Below, piece after piece: positions 15,270-24,092 of a stretch of 56,660 bases of DNA. The position numbers were made by a program, and so were the translations under genes. Location of the stretch: the NCBI RefSeq assembly GCF_000988205.1, contig NZ_LAYQ01000018.1, positions 1 through 56,660 of the forward strand, given 5' to 3'. How positions within the stretch are numbered: position 1 is the first letter of the stretch; the number at the start of each line of letters is the position of its first letter. The stretch is from Corynebacterium minutissimum (GTDB lineage Bacteria > Actinomycetota > Actinomycetes > Mycobacteriales > Mycobacteriaceae). The notes beneath the pieces were generated by a model, which was not told where the DNA came from, searched no databases, and saw only the letters and a list, made by a program, of their open reading frames with translations.

Positions 15270-15356
15270 ACAATACAGAAAAAATTCGGGCACGCTAGCA
15301 AGGCGATCTTAAGCAAACTCGCACGTCATAACACTTTTTCTGATAGGTTTACCTAA
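15270..15356 (-). promoter_or_regulatory. ftn promoter region with DtxR-like box
   Basis: On the minus strand TTAGGTAAACCTATCAGAA (15356..15338) matches 14 of 19 positions of the DtxR/IdeR consensus TTAGGTTAG(G/C)CTAACCTAA. A TGTATTGT motif (about 15277..15270) could be an extended -10, putting the box roughly 75-93 bases upstream of the start, a position for an activator rather than a repressor. The box overlaps the last bases of sulP. Confidence 0.55.
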
Positions 15357-16800
15357 CTCAAACCGGAAATCCTCTGGTAGCGCGCGAGGCTAACGCCATC
15401 GAGGCCGCGGAATTCCACCGCTATGCCACGGCTTGCGTACTTGTTCTCCACGGACTCGAGTACCGCGACGGTCGAGGCATCCCAAATATCGGCCTCCGAG
15501 AAATCCACGATGATTTTGTCCACCGGCAGGGTGTAATCGAAGGCGTAGACCAAGTCGTTCGAAGAGGCGAAGAAGAGCTGGCCGCGCACGGTGTAGACGT
15601 TGCCCTCCAGCTCCACCGACACCAGGTGCGCCACGCGGCGTGCAAAGGCTATCGAGGCGGTCAGGACGCCGAGGATCACACCGACCGCCAGGTTATTTGT
15701 CACCAGGGTGCCAATCACCGTCACGAGCATGACGAGGGTTTCGCTCAACGGCATGCGGTGAATCGTGCGCACCGAGTGCCAATCCACGGTGTGGAAAGAC
15801 ACCATGAACATGACCGCCACGAGCGCGGCCATGGGGATTTTTCCTACGGTATCGCCCAACACGAGGATGAGGATGAGGAGGAAGACGCCGGCGAGGAACG
15901 TCGACAAGCGCGTGCGCGCCTGGGATTCCTTGACGTTAATCATGGTCTGGCCGATCATTGCGCACACGCCCATGCCGCCGATGGCCGCGGCGAGCATGTT
16001 GCCGATGCCCTGGCCCACGGATTCGCGCGTCTTATCGGAGTGGGTATCCGTGAGGTCGTCGACAAGCTTGGCGGTCAGCAGGGATTCCATAAGGCCGACG
16101 AGTGCAACGCCCAATGCATAGGGAAGGCAGAGGAGAATAGTCTCCTTCGTCCAAGGTAAGTCCGGAATAACAAAACCGGGCAGGGAGGTCGGCAGCTCGC
16201 CTTGGTCCGCGACGTTGGGAACCTGCCAGCCGAAAATCACAGTGAGTGCGCTAACCACGATAATCGCGACGAGCGGGGCGGGGATCACCGTGGTAATCCG
16301 CGGCCACACCACCATGATGACGAGGCCTAGCGCGACAAGGGGGTAGACCAGCCACGGCACCTGCCACAGGTGGCTCAGCTGCGCCGTGAACATGAGGATG
16401 CCCAGGGCGTTGACAAACCCCAGCATGACGCTGCGGGGGATGAAACGCATGAGCTTGGCGACGCCCAGCACTGCCATCACTACTTGGAGAATTCCCGCCA
16501 TCCAGATGGTCAGCAGCACGTACTGCAGGCCATGCTCGTGGGCAAGTGGTGCGATCACCACGGCGACAGAGCCAGCTGCAGCAGAGATCATGGCCGGGCG
16601 CCGCCGGTGATGGCGATGGACATCGCCATGATGACGGAGGCGAAGAGCCCCACCTTAGGGTCGAGGCCGGCGAGGATGGAGAAACTTAAGACTTCCGGGA
16701 TGAGGGCCAGCGCAACAGCAAGCCCGCCAAACACCTCCTTGCGGAGGCGGGCGGGCGAGCTGAAGGCCGCGCGGAAAGAACCGGCGGAGGCTTCTGGCAT
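15353..16800 (-). pseudogene. SulP-family anion transporter with STAS domain, frameshifted
   Basis: The N-terminal part (ATG at 16800) reads [32 protein letters not shown], the SulP signature, through SIAITGG; the C-terminal part resumes one frame over as [18 protein letters not shown] and runs through about eight more helices to a cytosolic STAS domain (KIIVDFSEADIWDASTVAVLESV). One missing base near 16595..16604 accounts for the break; restored length is about 482 residues, normal for the family. SulP proteins carry sulfate, bicarbonate or other anions. The ATG overlaps the stop of the phosphoribosyltransferase gene (TAATG), a coupling that hints at a shared pathway. Confidence 0.82.
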
Positions 16801-17315
16801 TAATGTCCTTCCTGGAAAGAGCCATCGCGCGTGATGACTGGCAGGACGGACCATGCGAAGTTGATCCACTGGTCGGTCTTCTTCCACGAGAAGTCCGGCT
16901 CAAAGATGGTGGTCGGCTTGGTGTAGATGACTGCGGACTTGACCTCGGACGCGGTCTGCTCGAGCAGGTTGACCACGAGGTCGAGGGTCTTGCCGGAATC
17001 GGCCACGTCATCAACGACGAGGACCTTCTTGCCCTTGAGCGAATCCGTATCCAGCTGCGGGTTAAGGAGAATCGGCTCCGGAAGGGTCTCACCGATATCG
17101 GTGTAGAACTCCACGTTGATAGCACCCATCTCCTTGACCCCGATGGCGTAGCCAATGGCGCCGGCTGGGATCAATCCACCGCGGGCCACGCCCACGATGA
17201 GATCCGGGAACCAGCCCGAATCAACGATTTCTTGGGACAGGAAGCGACTGGCCTCACCGAAGACCTCCCACGTCAGGTTCTCGCGTTCCGGGTTCCACCA
17301 CTCCGGGGTGCTCAT
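16800..17315 (-). CDS. Purine-type phosphoribosyltransferase
   Basis: A 171-residue type I phosphoribosyltransferase. The PRPP-binding signature [16 protein letters not shown] is at about residues 98-113, and [19 protein letters not shown] supplies the loop before it. These enzymes convert a free purine (xanthine, hypoxanthine or guanine) plus PRPP into a nucleotide, or in some members act on other substrates. The 3' end is fused by TAATG to a SulP transporter, and AMP nucleosidase lies just upstream on the same strand, so base salvage is a reasonable role. The base specificity is not readable. Confidence 0.85.
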   Translation of the reverse strand: MSTPEWWNPERENLTWEVFGEASRFLSQEIVDSGWFPDLIVGVARGGLIPAGAIGYAIGVKEMGAINVEFYTDIGETLPEPILLNPQLDTDSLKGKKVLVVDDVADSGKTLDLVVNLLEQTASEVKSAVIYTKPTTIFEPDFSWKKTDQWINFAWSVLPVITRDGSFQEGH

Positions 17316-17368
17316 CGTCTAGGTCTCCTTCGCCAGATTGTGCATTTCCCTCAGTCTAATCATCAACC

Positions 17369-18790
17369 TCAACGGAACGGAACCTCTCCCACCGTTCGGC
17401 GCAATTTGCGGGTGCGCAGCCGCTCCGGATTCTCCGCTAGGGCCTCCACCGCGCGCACCGCGCACATGACGTGCGCCTCCTTCGAATTGGAATAAAAGGC
17501 CTGCGCTTGGGCGGGAAGTTTGGGCACGGCGTGCAGGGGTAGATCGGAGACCGACAACAGCGTGCCGTAGGGGATGCGGTAGCGGTAGCCGTTGGCGGCG
17601 AGGGTGCAGGATTCCATATCTACTGCCACCGCAGTGGAGTGTCGCAGCCATTCCCACAAGTCCCGGGAGGTGCGCCACTCCCAGTTGCGGTCATCGGTGG
17701 AGAGCACCGTGCCGGTGCGCATGAGCGAATTGTCTTTCCCGTATACCTCTTCGACGGCGGCCTCCAGCATGCGTTGGATCTCCGGGATGGCGGGAATCGG
17801 GTTGCTGGTAGTGACGGTGCCGTCGAGGATGTGGTCCTCGCGCTGATAAGCATTGCCCAGGATGAGGTCACCGATGCGCATGCGGCCATCGAGCCCTGCG
17901 CAGTGTCCGATCATGATCCAGGCCTCCGGGCGCAGCACCGCCAAGCAGTCCGTGATGGTCTTGGCGTTAGAGGGGCCCACGCCGATATTGATCATCGTGA
18001 TGCCATCGCCGCCGGCGGTGATGAGATCAAAGCGGGGCATCTGGTAGCGGGAGGTGAGGGTGAGCTCGTCGACGTCGAGAAGCACCGCGTCATTGGAGTG
18101 GATGGTCTCCCCCGTGGGCAGCACGAGTGCGGTGTAGCGCGAGTCCTCACGTGAGAGTTCGCGCAGGCCGAACTTGACGAACTCGGTGGTGTGCATGGCG
18201 TAGTTGGTGAACAGGATGTACTTCTGCACGGTGTCCACCTCGATGCCGGTGTAGTGTTCGATGCGAGCGCAGGCGATGTCGAAGCGCTGCGGGCCAAAGT
18301 GGAACAGCGGCTTTTCTTTCCCATGGAAGGCCTTCCACGCGCCGTCCACGATTCCGTCATGCACCGCATCGAGGGTGGGTCGGGGGATGTCGCCACGGTC
18401 CTGGGGAATCTGCGTAATCCCCCGGATATATTCCGGCGGGATGCGCTCATCCGATTGACCGACGTAGAGATCGCACGGGTAGTTGTTGCTAAGCCGCGTG
18501 AGCTGCTCTATCAGGTAATCACGAATCAGCCATGGTTTGGATATCACTGCCGAGTAGCGGCCCTCTTGGTCCACGTAGCCGAAGGGCTCGGAGCGGTCGA
18601 TAGGCGTCCACTGACGCACATGCACGGTGATCTTGGGATACACCACGTGGCGGTAGGCATCGTGATCCCCTGAGGCCAGTGCTTCACGTGCCAGCGCACA
18701 GGAACTGTCATAGAGCTCGCAGAGACGAGCAACCGCTTCGTTGACGGAGTGGACATGCTGCAGGTCGGTCATGCCCGCGAGTGTATCCAT
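17369..18790 (-). CDS. amn: AMP nucleosidase
   Basis: About 473 residues from the ATG at 18790 (an ATG at 18772 is also possible). AMP nucleosidase hydrolyses AMP to adenine and ribose 5-phosphate. The C-terminal nucleoside-phosphorylase-fold domain shows NIGVGPSNAKTITDCLAVL, MIGHCAGLDGRMRIGDLILGNAY and AVDMESCTLAANGYRYRIPYGTLLSVSDLPLH, with the Glu of DMES contacting ribose in this family. The N-terminal domain (residues about 1-180) is the specific Amn regulatory domain. A terminator-like hairpin ends seven bases before the 18790 start and probably controls expression. The downstream phosphoribosyltransferase could recapture the released base. Confidence 0.9.
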   Translation of the reverse strand: MDTLAGMTDLQHVHSVNEAVARLCELYDSSCALAREALASGDHDAYRHVVYPKITVHVRQWTPIDRSEPFGYVDQEGRYSAVISKPWLIRDYLIEQLTRLSNNYPCDLYVGQSDERIPPEYIRGITQIPQDRGDIPRPTLDAVHDGIVDGAWKAFHGKEKPLFHFGPQRFDIACARIEHYTGIEVDTVQKYILFTNYAMHTTEFVKFGLRELSREDSRYTALVLPTGETIHSNDAVLLDVDELTLTSRYQMPRFDLITAGGDGITMINIGVGPSNAKTITDCLAVLRPEAWIMIGHCAGLDGRMRIGDLILGNAYQREDHILDGTVTTSNPIPAIPEIQRMLEAAVEEVYGKDNSLMRTGTVLSTDDRNWEWRTSRDLWEWLRHSTAVAVDMESCTLAANGYRYRIPYGTLLSVSDLPLHAVPKLPAQAQAFYSNSKEAHVMCAVRAVEALAENPERLRTRKLRRTVGEVPFR

Positions 18791-18797
18791 GAAAGAA

Positions 18798-18821
18798 GCC
18801 CGCCGCGGTGAAGCGGCGGGC
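18798..18821 (-). promoter_or_regulatory. Terminator-like hairpin in the amn leader (possible attenuator)
   Basis: GCCCGCCGC and GCGGCGGGC form a perfect 9-bp GC-rich stem with a 6-base loop. On the minus strand it is followed by TTCTTTC and then the amn ATG. It therefore looks like an intrinsic terminator placed directly before a coding start, an arrangement usual for attenuation or for blocking of ribosome access. No leader peptide or known riboswitch is recognisable upstream. Confidence 0.55.
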
Positions 18822-18879
18822 CCTATCCCCATGACTAATCCGGTAACGCGTACGGTGTGGAGCTCACCGCCGTTCCGTA

Positions 18880-18898
18880 TTAGGCAAGCCTTAGCTTA
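18880..18898. promoter_or_regulatory. DtxR-like box between amn and the lipase gene
   Basis: TTAGGCAAGCCTTAGCTTA matches about 14 of 19 positions of the DtxR consensus. It lies 42 bases before the plus-strand lipase ATG and about 90 bases before amn. Overlap with the lipase promoter would give iron-dependent repression. Binding is unproven. Confidence 0.5.
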
Positions 18899-18939
18899 GT
18901 ACGAAAGTTGGATAGGGGTCAAGAGTAAACTGAAATTTC

Positions 18940-19689
18940 ATGACCCCACTCCCCCTCGGTGCCCGCAGACGTCCACGCGGCGTCTACGAAGACGACTGGT
19001 CTGCACGCCCCACCGCCGAACGACCCTGGCCGGTTGTCTTGATCCACGGAACCTGCGACAGCAAGGGGATATGGCAGGTTCTCGCAGAGATGCTCCGCGC
19101 CGCTGGCTGGGCCACCTTCGCCCCCGACTACGGGACCCGCGCCACTGGCCCCCTGCAGGAATCTGCCCGGCAGCTCGACGCCTACATCAACGCCGTCCGC
19201 ACCGTTACCGGCGCGGAGCAGGTGATTCTCGTGGGTCACTCCCAGGGCGGATTATTGGCTCGGTACTGGATGCGCATGCACGATAGCGCGGAGTTTGTAC
19301 GGCACGTGGTGTGTATCAGCTCTCCCAATCACGGCACGACCCAGGGTGGAATCGCCAGCCCCCTCTTTCGCAGCGAGAGGCAGGAGGAGGTGGCGCGCTC
19401 GCTTATCGACGGCTGGTTTGGCCCCGCCGGCATGCAGCAGGTCACCGGCAGCGAGATTGTTGAGGCCACGAACCGCGGCAGCGAGGTCGAACCCGGGGTG
19501 AGCTATACGTGCATCGCCACGCGCGCCGACGCCATCGTGGTCCCACCCAACACCTGTTTCCTCAATGGCCCGAATGTCCACAACGTCTATATCCAAGACA
19601 TCGAGCGCCTTGCGATTATTCGCCACGAGGATATGCCCATGGATAGGCGGGTATGCCAGTTTGTCCTCGAGGAACTGGAGCGGCTCTAG
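18940..19689 (+). CDS. Alpha/beta-hydrolase, lipase class 2-like
   Basis: A 249-residue hydrolase. The oxyanion strand is VVLIHGTCDSKGIW (residues 32-45), the nucleophile elbow is GHSQGGLLARYW near 99, and the acid and His are likely in ATRADAIV and RHEDMPMD. The layout matches EstB/LipA-type triacylglycerol lipases. No signal peptide is visible, unlike the second lipase at 25.5 kb, so this form should stay in the cytosol or on the membrane face. Promoter region contains a DtxR-like box. Ends four bases inside the convergent Sir2 gene. Confidence 0.82.
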   Translation: MTPLPLGARRRPRGVYEDDWSARPTAERPWPVVLIHGTCDSKGIWQVLAEMLRAAGWATFAPDYGTRATGPLQESARQLDAYINAVRTVTGAEQVILVGHSQGGLLARYWMRMHDSAEFVRHVVCISSPNHGTTQGGIASPLFRSERQEEVARSLIDGWFGPAGMQQVTGSEIVEATNRGSEVEPGVSYTCIATRADAIVVPPNTCFLNGPNVHNVYIQDIERLAIIRHEDMPMDRRVCQFVLEELERL

Positions 19690-20609
19690 AGCTCCAGCTC
19701 GTCGAGAACCGCGTCGAAAGCTGGGCCCACCTGGGTCCGCCACAGCGTGTCCACACGGTCATCCGCGCGTCCTGGCCCTCCATTGATGGTGGCCACGCGC
19801 TTGCCCTGTTTCTTCGCCTCCAGAACGAAGCGGAAGCCGCTCATCACCGCCAGCGACGAGCCGGCTACCAGCAGGGAGTCAGACTCGTTGACCATCGCGT
19901 AGGCGGCGTCCTTTTTAAAAGTCGGAACGGGCTCGCCGAAATAGACCACGTCTGGTTTGAGGCGCTGTGAGCCGCACCGCACGCAGCCGGGCATGACAAA
20001 TTCTTCGACCGCTTCTTGGCTGAGGGCAACGTCGCCGTCAGGGTTAACGTCCTCTTTGTTGACTGCCCAGCGTTGGAGGTATGTCGGGTTGGCTGTGGCG
20101 GCGCGGGCGTCGTAGTCCGCGCGTGTTTCTTCGTATCCGCAGCTCAAGCACACCACGTGCTGCATGTCCCCGTGCAGGGCAATGAGGTTGCGCTGCCCGG
20201 CTTCCTCGTGCAGGCCGTCTACATTCTGTGTGACGACACCCGTAAGGAGCCCGGCGCGCTCGAGCTCGACCAAGGCGTAGTGCGTGCGGTTAGGGTGTGC
20301 AGCTTGCATGACCCGCCAGCCGACGAAAGCACGCGCCCAATAGCGGTGCGAGGCCTGCGGATCGTGCAGGAACTCCTGGTAGGTCATGGGGCGGTGCCGG
20401 CTGAGGGAACCGTGCGGTCCGCGGTAGTCGGGCACGCCTGATTCTGTAGAGACTCCCGCCCCGGTGAGGACCATGACGTTGCCGCGGCGCAGTTGATCGG
20501 TGACGGCGTCCAGTGCTTGTTGTGGGGGAGTCGGCTCAGCGATCTCGGCGACGACCCGGGAGATGGAGCGCAACGCGGACTGGTGAGCGTGGGCAACGGC
20601 GGGATCCAT
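19686..20609 (-). CDS. Sir2-family NAD-dependent protein deacylase
   Basis: About 307 residues from the ATG at 20609 (MDPAVAHAHQSALRSISR). The NAD site is VLTGAGVSTESGVPDYRG, catalytic residues lie in TQNVDGLHEEAG and the His in ALHGDMQHVVC, and two CxxC pairs (CLSCG and CVRCG) bind zinc. Sirtuins remove acyl groups from lysine with NAD; the enlarged region around the zinc finger places it in the SIR2 class found in actinobacteria. The frame upstream to 20738 is shadow of bsaP. BsaP and bioB are immediately upstream on the same strand. Confidence 0.9.
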   Translation of the reverse strand: MDPAVAHAHQSALRSISRVVAEIAEPTPPQQALDAVTDQLRRGNVMVLTGAGVSTESGVPDYRGPHGSLSRHRPMTYQEFLHDPQASHRYWARAFVGWRVMQAAHPNRTHYALVELERAGLLTGVVTQNVDGLHEEAGQRNLIALHGDMQHVVCLSCGYEETRADYDARAATANPTYLQRWAVNKEDVNPDGDVALSQEAVEEFVMPGCVRCGSQRLKPDVVYFGEPVPTFKKDAAYAMVNESDSLLVAGSSLAVMSGFRFVLEAKKQGKRVATINGGPGRADDRVDTLWRTQVGPAFDAVLDELEL

Positions 20610-20620
20610 GGTGCCCCAGC

Positions 20621-20875
20621 TTACGGGAGAGCCTCCTCGTAGAGATGATCTGAGTCGAGCTCGCCATGGCGCGAACAGCGCGCGTTCCAGCCATCCGGGC
20701 GCACCTGCACCACCATGCGGCGCCCACACAGCTGGCAATAGCGCGGGACGTCCAGGCCCGCCGCGGCCGCCGGGTGCAAGGTGAATTCCTCGCTCAGTGG
20801 TTTCCCCGTGTTGGGGTGGAACAGCGGCTCATCGCCAGCAAGGACGGCGGCGGCCAGCTCCGTCGAGCTGTTCAT
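20621..20875 (-). CDS. bsaP: Biotin synthase auxiliary protein BsaP
   Basis: An 84-residue protein with Cys47, Cys50, Cys67 and His70 arranged as RYCQLCGRR ... ARCSRHG, suitable for binding a metal or iron-sulfur cluster. Its ATG overlaps the bioB stop (TGATG), so it is translated with BioB. Actinobacteria with this type of biotin synthase are known to need the small protein BsaP (Rv1590 in M. tuberculosis) for activity. Size, position and cysteine pattern agree with that. The identification rests on context plus remembered family features. Confidence 0.82.
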   Translation of the reverse strand: MNSSTELAAAVLAGDEPLFHPNTGKPLSEEFTLHPAAAAGLDVPRYCQLCGRRMVVQVRPDGWNARCSRHGELDSDHLYEEALP

Positions 20876-21855
20876 CAGAGCGCCTTGATGGGCAGGTCGA
20901 TGCGGCCGAGCATGTCGACGTCCTTCTCGATCTGCTTGCCCAGCGTGGTCAGGTAGTTGCCGGCGATGATGGCGTTGATGCCGCCGAGGAGGCCCTTTTC
21001 GGTGCCGTCATCACCCAGGGAGAGCTCGCGGCCGCCCGCAAAACGGAGAGTCACCGACGGCATAGCCAGGCGGAAGGCGGCCACGGCGCGCAGTGCCTCA
21101 CCGAGCGGGACCAACGGGTAGTTCGCGAATGGTGTGCCCGGGCGCGGGTCGAGGAAGTTCATCGGCACCTCGCAGGGCTCGATCTGGGCCAGCTGGTAGG
21201 CGAACTCGGCGCGATCCTCGAGGGATTCACCCATGCCAATGATGCCGCCGGAGCAGATCTCCATGCCGACAGCACGGACGTTCTCGAGGGTCTCTTTGCG
21301 CTCCTCCCAGGTGTGGGTCGTGACGACGTTGGGGAAGAAGGACTTGGAGGTCTCCAGGTTGTGGTTGTAGCGCTGGGCGCCCATGTCCTTGAGGCGCTGG
21401 GCCTGCTCGCGGGTGAGGGTGCCCAGGGACAGGGAGATTTCGATATCAACTTCATCGAGGATGGCCGGGATGGCCTCGGCAACCTGGGACAGGAGGTTCT
21501 CGTCTGGGGCCTTAACGGCCGCCACAATGCAGAACTCCGTCGCACCCGTCTTGGCGGTCTTCTTGGCGGCCTCCACCAGCTCCGGGATGTTGAGGCGCGC
21601 GGCACGCACGGGGGACTCGAAAAGGCCCGACTGCGAGCAGAAGTGGCAGTCCTCCGGACAGCCGCCGGTCTTAATGGAGATGATGCCTTCCACGGAGACG
21701 TCCGGACCGCACCACTTGAGGCGGGTTTGATGCGCGATGTCCGCAATCTCTTCCAGCTGCTCATCCGGGATCTGAAGGACCTGCAGCAGTTCTTCTTCGT
21801 TCAGGCCGATGCCCTGCTCCAGGGCCTTCTCGCGTGCGATATCTACGATGCTCAT
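20875..21855 (-). CDS. bioB: Biotin synthase
   Basis: A 326-residue radical SAM enzyme that inserts sulfur into dethiobiotin. The cluster-binding CxxxCxxC is seen in [16 protein letters not shown] (about residues 53-68), followed by [15 protein letters not shown] and the [2Fe-2S] ligands further on, with [24 protein letters not shown] in the middle. The ATG at 21855 is 15 bases from a BioQ-type palindrome, so the mRNA is probably leaderless or nearly so. It is followed directly by bsaP, whose product it is expected to require. No other bio genes are in the window. Confidence 0.95.
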   Translation of the reverse strand: MSIVDIAREKALEQGIGLNEEELLQVLQIPDEQLEEIADIAHQTRLKWCGPDVSVEGIISIKTGGCPEDCHFCSQSGLFESPVRAARLNIPELVEAAKKTAKTGATEFCIVAAVKAPDENLLSQVAEAIPAILDEVDIEISLSLGTLTREQAQRLKDMGAQRYNHNLETSKSFFPNVVTTHTWEERKETLENVRAVGMEICSGGIIGMGESLEDRAEFAYQLAQIEPCEVPMNFLDPRPGTPFANYPLVPLGEALRAVAAFRLAMPSVTLRFAGGRELSLGDDGTEKGLLGGINAIIAGNYLTTLGKQIEKDVDMLGRIDLPIKAL

Positions 21856-21870
21856 GCGGGAAACCTTACT

Positions 21871-21883
21871 TGAACACCGTTCA
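21871..21883. promoter_or_regulatory. BioQ-type operator upstream of bioB
   Basis: TGAACACCGTTCA is a perfect inverted repeat TGAAC-N3-GTTCA, extended one to two bases on each side (CTTGAAC...GTTCAAG). It closely follows the BioQ box described for corynebacterial biotin genes. Placed between bioB and the divergent M20 peptidase gene, it would overlap the bioB promoter. Confidence 0.78.
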
Positions 21884-21933
21884 AGTTGTGGTAAATCCGC
21901 GTGTTTTGTTCGGTCCGGACTAACCTCTAGGCC

Positions 21934-23250
21934 ATGGATTCCACGCTCTATGACGACACCCTCGCGCTACTCCAGGAGCTTATTCGCAATGCCTGCGTGA
22001 ATGACCTCACGCCTGACTCCGGCAACGAGGTCCGCAACGCGGATACTCTGGAGAAGTTCTTCAACGGTACCCCGGTGGAGATTCAACGCTATGAATCGCA
22101 CCCAGGCCGCGTGACCATCGTGGTGACCGTTCCGGGTGACCCGGACAAGGAGCCGCTGACGCTCATGGGCCACACGGATGTCGTGCCCGTCGACGAGCCC
22201 AAGTGGACCAAGCCGCCCTTCGACGCCGTCATCGAAGATGGCAAGCTCTACGGCCGCGGCGCGGTGGACATGCTCTTTATTACGGCGACGATGGCGGCGG
22301 TGGTCAGGGACGTCGCCAAGCGCGGCAATCCCGGCGGCACCCTGGCGTTCGTAGGTATGGCGGACGAGGAGGCCCGCGGCGGTTTGGGCTCCATCTGGAT
22401 GGACAAGCACCACCCGGAGGCCTACTCGGTGCGCAACTGCCTCTCGGAGACCGGCGGCAGCCACCTGCCCGGCGCGCTCGGCTTCAACGTCGGCGAAAAG
22501 GGCGCAGGCCAGCGCCGCCTGCACGTGCACGGCGATGCCGGCCATGGCTCGACGCCCTTCGGCAAGGACTTTGCCATCGTCAAGATTGGTGAGGTCGCTC
22601 GCCGCATCGCGGCCGCGGAGCCGCCCGTGGCGACGGATGAGGTGTGGCAGGGATTCGTCAAGACCTTCCGCTTCGATCCCGCAACGGAGGCAGCGCTTCT
22701 CGACGGCTCCGCTACCGCCGCAGATTATGAGAAATTCGGTAATTTGTCTGCCTACGCCCACGCCTTTTCGCACACGACGATTGCCCAAACCGTCCTGCGC
22801 GCGGGTGGTGCCATCAACGTGCTGCCCTCCCACGCCTACCTGGAGATGGACATCCGTCCCTTCCCTGGCCAGACCCAGGAGGAGCTTGATGATTTCCTAC
22901 GTGAAGCGCTCGGCGATATGGCCGACGAAGTAGAGATCGAGCACCTTATTACTGAGGACGCCACACAGTCCTCCACCGATACTGAGCTGTGGCGCTGCAT
23001 TGAAGAGACCGCCCACGAGTTCTTCCCAGAAAAGAAGGTGTTGCCGGTACTGGCGACGGGTGGCTCCGACCTGCGCGCAGCACGCCGACGTGGCGGCAAC
23101 GCCTACGGCTTCGCGCTGCACGCCGAGGATCGGGACATGGCCAGCGCGAACTCGCAGCTGCACAGCCACGACGAGCACCTGTACTTGGAGGACTTGGATT
23201 TGACTGTGAAGGCGTATTCTTCGCTGGTCGATCGTTTCCTGAGCCGCTAA
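21934..23250 (+). CDS. M20-family metallopeptidase (dipeptidase-like)
   Basis: A 438-residue zinc peptidase. Metal ligands occur as GHTDVVPV (His), YGRGAVDM (Asp), ADEEARGG (Glu pair, the first being catalytic), and a late His in LHSHDEHL. The dimerisation lid is residues about 195-310. The M20/M25/M40 family removes amino acids from di- and tripeptides or hydrolyses N-acyl amino acids. The ATG at 21934 sits 50 bases from the BioQ-type site. No secretion signal is visible. Confidence 0.88.
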   Translation: MDSTLYDDTLALLQELIRNACVNDLTPDSGNEVRNADTLEKFFNGTPVEIQRYESHPGRVTIVVTVPGDPDKEPLTLMGHTDVVPVDEPKWTKPPFDAVIEDGKLYGRGAVDMLFITATMAAVVRDVAKRGNPGGTLAFVGMADEEARGGLGSIWMDKHHPEAYSVRNCLSETGGSHLPGALGFNVGEKGAGQRRLHVHGDAGHGSTPFGKDFAIVKIGEVARRIAAAEPPVATDEVWQGFVKTFRFDPATEAALLDGSATAADYEKFGNLSAYAHAFSHTTIAQTVLRAGGAINVLPSHAYLEMDIRPFPGQTQEELDDFLREALGDMADEVEIEHLITEDATQSSTDTELWRCIEETAHEFFPEKKVLPVLATGGSDLRAARRRGGNAYGFALHAEDRDMASANSQLHSHDEHLYLEDLDLTVKAYSSLVDRFLSR

Positions 23251-23285
23251 CGCAAACGTGTAAAAGCTGTGGCACAATGTGGCGC

Positions 23286-23797
23286 ATGAGAAAAAAGCTT
23301 GTCCTGTGCTCCGTTGCTGCCGCCATCGGCCTGTCCGCCCCTACCGCCTCCGCCGACATGGTGGATGACTACCTGGCTAAGGTCCCGGCCGGCCAGATCT
23401 CCTGCGAGCAGGCCACCAAGTACTACACCAACCCGTCCGACTACAACAGCAAGAAGTCCCAAGCGCTCGCTGCCGCTAACTTCCACCCGCGCGGCGGCGA
23501 GATCCGCGACGCCGTCGCCCGCGCCGACGAGGCCATCGCGCGCTGCGGCCTGAATGGCGGCGGTGGCAACGCTGCTAACAATGGTGGTGCCCCAGCCAAC
23601 AACACTGCCCCAGCTAACAACACCGCGCCTACCAACAACGGTGGTACCCCAGCCAATAACGGCAATAAGGCCCCGACAAACAACGCTTTTCCGACGATTC
23701 CGGTGACCTTCGGTAACTTCACCATTCACGTCCCGGATATCGTGGCGTACCTCAAGACCCTCGTCGAGGCACCCCGCTGGCCCAGCTTTTGCCGTAG
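23286..23797 (+). pseudogene. Small secreted Asn/Pro-rich protein, frameshifted near the end
   Basis: From the ATG at 23286 the product starts with a signal peptide (MRKKLVLCSVAAAIGLSAPTASA), then a helical domain with two Cys (QISCEQATKYYT ... AIARCGLNGGGG), then a low-complexity linker of repeated APANNT/APTNNG units, then NFTIHVPDIVAYLKTLVE. As sequenced the frame continues as a basic tail to 23969, overlapping the convergent zinc-finger gene by 168 bases. Adding one base near 23766..23770 gives EGTPLAQLLP and a stop at 23795..23797, just short of that gene, which is far more natural. Function is unknown; the form suggests a cell-surface or secreted protein. Confidence 0.65.
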
Positions 23798-23801
23798 AAA
23801 A

Positions 23802-24092
23802 CTAGCGGAAATACGTCCCCGCGTGCAGCGCGCAGCCAGTATTGAAGGCATGCCCGCACGCGGGGCATTTATATGCGGAGTACTCGGCAAACGTCATTGT
23901 TCGGCCGCACGCTCCGCACATGACGCAGAGCTCGTCCTTCGGCATGGGTCCAAAATCATGATCCGTTAACTCCGCATGGCAGAGCGAACACGCGAACCAG
24001 CCGCCGCAGGTGTGGCACTTGTTCGCAATGACGTCGACAAGCGTGTGCCAGTGGCGGCACCGGCCCTCCGCGTCAATGGCTCCGTGGATCAT
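23802..24092 (-). CDS. CHY-type zinc-finger protein
   Basis: A 96-residue protein dominated by Cys and His: CRHWH, CHTCGGWFACSLCHAEL, CVMCGACG, and CPACGHAFNTGCALH. The pattern fits the zf-CHY domain, which binds several zinc ions and in eukaryotes occurs in Hot13 and RCHY1. Small bacterial versions are of unknown function, perhaps thiol or zinc handling. Its ATG overlaps the stop of the PaaX-like gene by four bases, so they form an operon. Confidence 0.82.
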   Translation of the reverse strand: MIHGAIDAEGRCRHWHTLVDVIANKCHTCGGWFACSLCHAELTDHDFGPMPKDELCVMCGACGRTMTFAEYSAYKCPACGHAFNTGCALHAGTYFR

